A stretch of 10,469 nucleotides of DNA from Erysipelotrichaceae bacterium (GTDB lineage Bacteria > Bacillota_I > Bacilli_A > Erysipelotrichales > Erysipelotrichaceae). The notes beneath the pieces were generated by a model, which did not search any database, had not been told where the DNA came from, and worked only from the letters and a program-made list of their open reading frames with translations. This document shows, piece after piece, positions 6,253 to 10,469 of the stretch. The DNA lies in NCBI GenBank assembly GCA_003510215.1, contig DOKQ01000013.1, positions 1 to 10,469 on the forward strand, written 5' to 3'. Numbering within the stretch: position 1 is the stretch's first letter; every line of letters starts with the position of its first letter. The position numbers and the translations under genes are program-made.

Positions 6253-6976
6253 CATTTTCGAATAATCGCATTCTACGAGCAAAATCAACGAATAAAAACT
6301 TGTCTGGACGATGCCGTGACATTGTATATTGGAAGAGCTGTGCATTGTCTAAAAAAGTATAACTTTCCACAACTGCCACCATATTATAGTCATGCAAATC
6401 AAGTAGTGATGAATCCTGTCTATCAATATGAGTAACTTTAATCTCCTTTTTTGCAAAGCCGATTTTAAGTTTCATATCCGATTCTATATATTCGTATAAT
6501 GAGTTTTGGGCAATTTCTTCAGACATAAACGGAATGATTGAAGCATTCAGATAATCGATATCGAGGATAATTCGCTCACCATCGATATGACGTACACGTA
6601 CAATCTCCCAAACTTTGTCTTTGGGGGATAAATTGAGTTTGCGTGTAACATCCATGGATGGTTGCACACATCGACATTTGACCACTTGGGTCATAATATG
6701 ATCGCCAAGGGTAACAGATAACTCCTTAAAACTAGTAATGCCCGAGACAGGGAAACGATATTTGTGAACATCCAAAACAATGGATTGTTTACCTTGGCCT
6801 TTGAGAATATATCCGTTCTGATTGAGTAAGTTTAACGCTTTTCGAATCGTATCTCGTGATGCATGGTACTGATCCATCATGGCGGATTCGGAAGGAATTT
6901 TGTCATTGACCTTCAGTTCCTGATTGTCAATTTTTTGTAGAATGTCATTGTATATTTCCAAATACTTAGGAATCAT
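6248..6976 (-). CDS. treR: trehalose operon repressor TreR (GntR/HutC family)
   Basis: A 242-residue repressor with an N-terminal winged helix (about 1-70; IPSES at 27-31, SRDTIRKALNLLNQNGYI at 40-57, then the wing GQGKQSIV) and a C-terminal UTRA effector domain (about 80-235). The ending RHRPDKFLFVDFARR (221-235) is typical of TreR; in Bacillus the inducer is trehalose-6-phosphate. An in-frame ATG at 6994 would add six residues but has no ribosome binding site and lies at or before the predicted transcription start. The ATG at 6976-6974 follows GGGTGAT (6986-6980) and begins MIPKYLEIY as related proteins do, so I use it. The likely target is the palindrome in the treP promoter directly downstream; a possible second site overlaps its own promoter. 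Confidence 0.94.
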   Translation of the reverse strand: MIPKYLEIYNDILQKIDNQELKVNDKIPSESAMMDQYHASRDTIRKALNLLNQNGYILKGQGKQSIVLDVHKYRFPVSGITSFKELSVTLGDHIMTQVVKCRCVQPSMDVTRKLNLSPKDKVWEIVRVRHIDGERIILDIDYLNASIIPFMSEEIAQNSLYEYIESDMKLKIGFAKKEIKVTHIDRQDSSLLDLHDYNMVAVVESYTFLDNAQLFQYTMSRHRPDKFLFVDFARRMRLFENE

Positions 6977-6999
6977 TATATCACCCGCTAACATTGCTT

Positions 7000-7028
7000 A
7001 TTGTATCATAATTCAACTTGTTTGACTA
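7000..7028 (-). promoter_or_regulatory. treR promoter with extended -10
   Basis: On the minus strand, TAGTCA (7028-7023, weak), a 17-nt spacer and TACAAT (7005-7000), with TGA directly upstream giving TGATACAAT. Transcription would start close to 6993, which excludes the ATG at 6994 and supports the ATG at 6976. Confidence 0.6.
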
Positions 7029-7041
7029 TTTGCAATAAGTT
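7015..7041. promoter_or_regulatory. possible split TreR-type operator
   Basis: AACTTGT (7015-7021) and ATAAGTT (7035-7041) are the same two half-sites found in the treP operator read on the minus strand, but 13 nt apart instead of 4. The element overlaps the treR -35. TreR autoregulation is possible but unproven; the altered spacing is a real objection. Confidence 0.25.
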
Positions 7042-7079
7042 GTTTTTCTTTGAATTGTAGAAGCATAAGACTTTCTTTA

Positions 7080-7088
7080 TGATACAAT
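7080..7088 (+). promoter_or_regulatory. promoter of the nucleotidyltransferase-dehydrogenase unit (extended -10)
   Basis: TGATACAAT is an extended -10 element (TG at 7080-7081, TACAAT at 7083-7088). No good -35 lies 16-18 nt upstream, as is common when the TG extension is present. Transcription would start near 7095. Confidence 0.55.
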
Positions 7089-7114
7089 ATTATATATAGA
7101 AATGGAGTGACAAC

Positions 7115-8026
7115 ATGAGTAAACCAGTTTTGGCAATTTTAGCGGCAGGGATGGGAAGCCGCTATGGTGGATTAAAACAAATCGATACCGTAGGAAATAA
7201 TGGTGAAAGCATCATTGATTTTTCAATTTATGATGCAATTGAAGCAGGATTTGAAACTGTCGTGCTAATTATTCGAAAAGAGCATGAAGAAGCTTTTGAA
7301 GAAGCTTTAGGGAAGAAAATCAGACCGTTTATCAATGTTATTTATGCTTATCAGAATTTAGAGGATATTCCTGATGGTTTTTCTGTGCCTGAAGGACGTG
7401 AGAAACCTTGGGGAACAACCCATGCGCTCCTTTCGCTAAAAAATTATGTAACAAGTCCGTTCGCAATTATTAATGCGGATGATTATTATGGGAAGAATGC
7501 ATTTAAAGTGATTTATAACTTTCTTGCAAATGATGTAAAAGATCATGAGTATGCAATGGTAGGATATGTGCTCGAAAACACAATAACTGAGCATGGTACT
7601 GTGTCGCGTGCTGTTTGTCAACCAAAGGGAGAGTTTTTGGCTCAGATTGTGGAACGAGCTAAAATTGGTCTTGTGAATCAGGTGCTTAAGTATGAAGAAT
7701 CTGATGGAAGTTGGGTAGATATTCAACCGGATAGTCTTGTGTCTATGAACTATTGGGGATTTACACCTGCGGTGTTTGATTATTTTGAGGATGTTTTTAA
7801 GCGTTTCTTACATCGGGAGTTAGATGGAAATCCAATGAAGTGTGAGCATGTAATTCCAACAGCTGTTGGTGAAGGATTGAAGGAAGAAAAATTATCAGTT
7901 CGCTTGCTTTCATCAAATGATAAGTGGTATGGTGTTACATATAAAGAGGATAAGCCAACAGTTGTGGCGGCACTTGCCAACATGAAGGAAGCTGGCGACT
8001 ATCCATTTGATTTGTGGAAACAATAG
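7115..8026 (+). CDS. sugar-nucleotidyltransferase-like protein
   Basis: A 303-residue cytoplasmic protein of the NTP_transferase (nucleotide-sugar pyrophosphorylase) superfamily. The N-terminal Rossmann-like domain begins with the nucleotide-binding loop LAAGMGSRYGG (9-19) followed by LKQ, a variant of the GxGTRxxPxTK motif. Further marks are the base/sugar-binding GTTHAL (100-105) and the metal-binding NADDYYG (120-126). I recognise it as a common but uncharacterised family often annotated only as nucleotidyltransferase; the sugar-1-phosphate and nucleotide used cannot be told. The ATG follows TGGAGTGA with a usual gap. Thirteen nt separate it from a downstream dehydrogenase, so they form one unit. 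It is divergent from treR. Glucose-1-phosphate is an imaginable substrate, but nothing here proves a link to trehalose use. Confidence 0.85.
   Translation: MSKPVLAILAAGMGSRYGGLKQIDTVGNNGESIIDFSIYDAIEAGFETVVLIIRKEHEEAFEEALGKKIRPFINVIYAYQNLEDIPDGFSVPEGREKPWGTTHALLSLKNYVTSPFAIINADDYYGKNAFKVIYNFLANDVKDHEYAMVGYVLENTITEHGTVSRAVCQPKGEFLAQIVERAKIGLVNQVLKYEESDGSWVDIQPDSLVSMNYWGFTPAVFDYFEDVFKRFLHRELDGNPMKCEHVIPTAVGEGLKEEKLSVRLLSSNDKWYGVTYKEDKPTVVAALANMKEAGDYPFDLWKQ
7286..7309 (+). repeat. 12-bp tandem duplication in the nucleotidyltransferase gene
   Basis: GAAGAAGCTTTT is followed directly by GAAGAAGCTTTA (11 of 12 identical), encoding EEAF then EEAL. It stays in frame, in a surface-type helix. Confidence 0.8.
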
Positions 8027-8039
8027 AAAGGAAGAAGTT

Positions 8040-9209
8040 ATGTTAAATTTTACGTTTTATAACCCGGCTCGAATCATCTTTGGGGATGACACTGAGTTGA
8101 AAACTGGTGAATGGACCCAAAAATATGGAGCAAAGAAAGTTCTGTTGCACTATGGTCAGAGCTCGATAAAGAAAAACGGCCTATTTGATAAAGTGGTTCA
8201 GTCACTGAATGAAAAAGGGATTGCTTATGTGGAACTGGGTGGTGTTGTGCCAAATCCACGATGGTCCTTAGTTAAAGAAGGCATTGAGCTTGTTAAAAAA
8301 GAAGGCATCGATTTCATTTTGGCTGTCGGTGGCGGTAGTGTAATTGATTCTGCGAAGGCTATCGCAGCTGGAGCACGTTATCAAGGTGACTTATGGGATG
8401 TATTTATGAATGGTGGAGCGATTGTGGATGCTTTGCCTATAGGTGTAGTATTAACCATTCCTGCAGCAGGTAGTGAGTCAAGTTCCGGGTCTGTGATTAC
8501 CAACGAAGAGGGTTGGTTTAAGCGTTCAATTGGTGGTGAAGTGTTGATTCCAAAGTTTGCCATCATTAATCCAAAATACCATTTGACTTTACCGGCGTAT
8601 CAAACCGCATGTGGTATAGCCGATATGTTTGCGCATTTACTTGAAAGATATTTTACGCAAGTGGACAATGTTGATTATACAGATCGACTCATTGAAGCGT
8701 CCATGAAATCACTGATTCATATGGCTCCATTGATTGTGGAAAATCCGGATGATTTGAATGTGCGTAAAGAGATAGCCTGGATTGGTACCATGGCCCATAA
8801 TGGAACGATGAGTACAGGACGCTTGGGTGACTGGGCTTCCCATAATATTGAACATGAACTGAGTGGTATTTACGATATAGCCCATGGAGCAGGATTGACC
8901 ATCATCTTCCCTGCTTGGATGAAATATGTTTATAAGTATAATCCAGCACGATTTGAACAGTTTGCTCGTCGCGTATTTGATGTTGATTATGCATATGACC
9001 AGCAGGAAAAAACGATTCTTGAAGGAATTAAGCGATATGAGCGATTTGCACAATCCATTGGACTGCCTGTTCGGTTGAGTGATGTACAAATTGGGGATGA
9101 TCGACTTAAAGAAATGGCTGAAAAATGCATGGTTGGTCGAAGTTCGACTGGACAGTTTGTAAAACTGAAAGAAGAAGATGTCTATCAGATTTATCTATTG
9201 GCGAAATAA
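8040..9209 (+). CDS. iron-dependent alcohol dehydrogenase (YqhD/BdhA-like)
   Basis: A 389-residue member of the group III metal-dependent alcohol dehydrogenases, of the NAD(P)H-dependent butanol dehydrogenase/aldehyde reductase branch. The N-terminal dinucleotide-binding domain has YGQSSIKK (38-45) and GGGSVIDSAKAIA (97-109). The helical metal-binding domain offers Asp195, His199 (GIADMFAH), His268 and His282 (IAHGAG), each offset by one from E. coli YqhD Asp194, His198, His267 and His281. The frame is open upstream to 8007, inside the preceding gene, but the ATG at 8040 follows AAAGGAAG at a good distance and gives the family-typical start MLNFTFYNPARI. It lies 13 nt behind the nucleotidyltransferase and is followed at once by a terminator. 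It probably reduces aldehydes or oxidises alcohols; the physiological substrate and cofactor are unknown. Confidence 0.92.
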   Translation: MLNFTFYNPARIIFGDDTELKTGEWTQKYGAKKVLLHYGQSSIKKNGLFDKVVQSLNEKGIAYVELGGVVPNPRWSLVKEGIELVKKEGIDFILAVGGGSVIDSAKAIAAGARYQGDLWDVFMNGGAIVDALPIGVVLTIPAAGSESSSGSVITNEEGWFKRSIGGEVLIPKFAIINPKYHLTLPAYQTACGIADMFAHLLERYFTQVDNVDYTDRLIEASMKSLIHMAPLIVENPDDLNVRKEIAWIGTMAHNGTMSTGRLGDWASHNIEHELSGIYDIAHGAGLTIIFPAWMKYVYKYNPARFEQFARRVFDVDYAYDQQEKTILEGIKRYERFAQSIGLPVRLSDVQIGDDRLKEMAEKCMVGRSSTGQFVKLKEEDVYQIYLLAK

Positions 9210-9237
9210 AAAGTTTGGAGCAATCCAAACTTTTTTT
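9210..9237. terminator. bidirectional intrinsic terminator
   Basis: A perfect 10-bp stem, AAAGTTTGGA (9210-9219) and TCCAAACTTT (9224-9233), with a GCAA tetraloop on the plus strand and T to 9237. It begins immediately after the dehydrogenase stop codon (TAA, 9207-9209). On the minus strand the same stem follows the TAG of the TraB gene (9240-9238) and ends in TTTTTATTT, so it can serve both convergent genes. Confidence 0.92.
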
Positions 9238-10404
9238 CTACCCTAATTGTTCAAATAGAGATTTAAATATTTCCATGGATGATAATAGTGTGCCGATGGA
9301 GCTAAATAGGTTTGCCATGATTACGACAAGCAATACACGTAAAACTTTATTTCGGTAGAACCCTTTCAGCGAGTTAATGTCTTCACTAACGGTTTGAAAG
9401 TCTTTGACTGTCGGTTTTCTCATAATGGCTTCCACAATGCCTGCGAACCATCCTGCTGCTAGCAATGGGCTTAGCGAACTGATGGGTGCAGCTATAAAGG
9501 CGGTGAGAATACTTAAAGGATGACCTAGAACCAATGCGGTACCTATGGCCGACAATACTCCGTTAAACAATATCCATGTTTGTATCTGACGTAATCCAAG
9601 ATCAGAGTCAAACGAGAATGAAATCAAAATGGTTGTTAGGATAACGATAGGAATAAGCCAGCCGATAATCTTACTTGAAAACCGCTTCTCTGGAATGACT
9701 TCAAGATCCTTGAGTGAATGCTCCGTTAATAAATGTTTCTGGATGCCAGGTGCATGAGCTGCACCAACGACAGCCACAATCACAGATCCATTGGCTTGTC
9801 TGATTTTCTGTGCCATGTACTGATCGCGTTCATCCACAAGTACCTGCTTGATGATGGGGAATGATTTCCCCATTTCAGATAGTGCACTATCTATCATGTC
9901 TGATTGCTTCAGGGTTTCCAACTGCTCATCCGTAATTTTTTCTTCATCAAATAAACTTGAGAACAAACTGACTAGCAACTTGAATTTCTGTGAAAATGTT
10001 AGAAGACGGTAGATTCTTTTAAATGTAATCTGGATATCGCGGTCGATATACGAAATGCGTGCAGACACATTTTTTGCCTGATTCATGGCTTCAATCATTT
10101 CGGCTCCCACAGATATATTCAGTTGTTTGGCCATTTTTTTCTGATATGAAGAGAGGATTAAGTTACTAATTAATAATCCAATCTGTTTTTTCTTTATTAT
10201 TGAAATAATGTCAGTCCTCTCCCATTGATCATTTTGAGAAAATGAGCGGGCTCGTTGGGCATCAAGTTCAATACAAACGGTTGAGGGTGTAACCTCCTGT
10301 ATCGTGTTTTTCACGTCTTCGACACTTTGTGCTGAAATATGTGCTGTCTTAACGAGATAAATAGTTTTATGTTCGAGTTCAATTTTGCTTACTGAGGAGT
10401 TCAT
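9238..10404 (-). CDS. TraB/PrgY-family membrane protein
   Basis: A 388-residue protein of the TraB (PrgY/Tiki-like) superfamily, whose plasmid members in enterococci lower the activity of self-produced sex pheromone peptide; chromosomal relatives are mostly uncharacterised. Family marks: VKTAHIS (18-24), CIELDAQR (44-51), VGAEMIEA (99-106), YIDRDIQITFKR (119-130), VDERDQYMAQKI (190-201) and VVGAAHAPG (212-220). The C-terminal third is hydrophobic, with segments around 246-264, 276-318 and 354-376. The second GxxH (GAAH, 214-217) is intact, but the first is KTAH, with lysine for glycine. An in-frame ATG at 10440 overlaps the promoter's -10 and has no ribosome binding site; the ATG at 10404-10402 follows GCAGGT and gives MNSSVSKIEL, so I use it. 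No pheromone or plasmid genes lie nearby. Confidence 0.88.
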   Translation of the reverse strand: MNSSVSKIELEHKTIYLVKTAHISAQSVEDVKNTIQEVTPSTVCIELDAQRARSFSQNDQWERTDIISIIKKKQIGLLISNLILSSYQKKMAKQLNISVGAEMIEAMNQAKNVSARISYIDRDIQITFKRIYRLLTFSQKFKLLVSLFSSLFDEEKITDEQLETLKQSDMIDSALSEMGKSFPIIKQVLVDERDQYMAQKIRQANGSVIVAVVGAAHAPGIQKHLLTEHSLKDLEVIPEKRFSSKIIGWLIPIVILTTILISFSFDSDLGLRQIQTWILFNGVLSAIGTALVLGHPLSILTAFIAAPISSLSPLLAAGWFAGIVEAIMRKPTVKDFQTVSEDINSLKGFYRNKVLRVLLVVIMANLFSSIGTLLSSMEIFKSLFEQLG

Positions 10405-10438
10405 AGTTACCTGCTTTCGGATACATTTTATCGAATGC

Positions 10439-10447
10439 ATTCTAACA
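10439..10447 (-). promoter_or_regulatory. promoter of the TraB-family gene (extended -10)
   Basis: On the minus strand TGTTAGAAT is an extended -10 (TG at 10447-10446, TAGAAT at 10444-10439). A possible -35, TTCACA, lies 15 nt upstream (10465-10460), rather close. Transcription would start near 10432, leaving a leader of nearly 30 nt before the chosen ATG. Confidence 0.5.
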
Positions 10448-10469
10448 ATACAAGTGCAATGTGAAAATC

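Larger units (their letters stand above)
6999..7089. repeat. 13-bp inverted repeat flanking the divergent promoters
   Basis: TATTGTATCATAA at 6999-7011 and its exact reverse complement TTATGATACAATA at 7077-7089 lie 65 nt apart. Each contains the extended -10 of one of the two divergent promoters (treR leftward, nucleotidyltransferase rightward). Confidence 0.85.

Noticed and set aside
6977..6994. Six-residue upstream start for TreR
   Set aside because: No ribosome binding site, and the ATG coincides with the predicted transcription start; the ATG at 6976 has GGGTGAT.
8007..8039. Upstream start of the dehydrogenase inside the nucleotidyltransferase gene
   Set aside because: The downstream ATG at 8040 has a clear AAAGGAAG site and matches the usual family N-terminus.
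8709..9089. 126-codon open frame on the minus strand within the dehydrogenase gene
   Set aside because: Antisense shadow of a well-supported enzyme with all metal ligands; no ribosome binding site or recognisable domain.
10405..10440. Upstream start of the TraB-family protein at 10440
   Set aside because: The ATG overlaps the extended -10 element and lacks a ribosome binding site; the next ATG at 10404 fits better.

Overview
The window looks like chromosomal DNA of a low-GC Gram-positive bacterium (Bacillota). Strong purine-rich ribosome binding sites precede most genes, U-tailed hairpin terminators follow them, and there is a Bacillus-type trehalose PTS operon with a cre-like site. The gene complement would suit an Erysipelotrichia-like lineage, but that is a guess from general character. 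No phage, insertion sequence, CRISPR array or rRNA gene is visible. Almost every base is accounted for, and no gene-free stretch exceeds 300 bases.

Left part, plus strand (1-1861): a TetR-type regulator, then coaD (coenzyme A synthesis) and maf (nucleotide house-cleaning), which overlap by 8 nt. A tRNA-Thr(GGU) with its own promoter and terminator follows. Next comes a 70-codon orphan gene (1969-2181) that converges on, and overlaps by 12 nt, the first of two minus-strand tandem paralogues of the DUF1622 membrane-protein family (2170-2523 and 2607-2990). Each paralogue has its own promoter.

Middle, minus strand (3081-7028): a complete trehalose module. treR (GntR/HutC repressor) is followed by its terminator. 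Then comes a promoter with a cre-like site over the -35 and an 18-bp palindromic operator between -35 and -10, followed by treP (PTS EIIBC) and treC (trehalose-6-phosphate hydrolase), coupled through a TAATG junction. Trehalose would be imported as trehalose-6-phosphate by TreP, using a glucose-type EIIA encoded elsewhere, and split by TreC into glucose and glucose-6-phosphate.

Right part: divergent from treR is a two-gene plus-strand unit, an NDP-sugar-pyrophosphorylase-like nucleotidyltransferase and a YqhD/BdhA-type iron-dependent alcohol dehydrogenase. It ends at a bidirectional terminator shared with a convergent minus-strand TraB/PrgY-family membrane protein, whose promoter lies at the right edge.

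Most of the window is ordinary core and carbohydrate-utilisation DNA. I see no clearly new multi-gene system. The points most worth following are the divergent DUF1622 pair facing the overlapping small gene, the terminators built into stop codons, the mirrored extended -10 elements between treR and the nucleotidyltransferase, and the altered first GxxH motif in the TraB protein.
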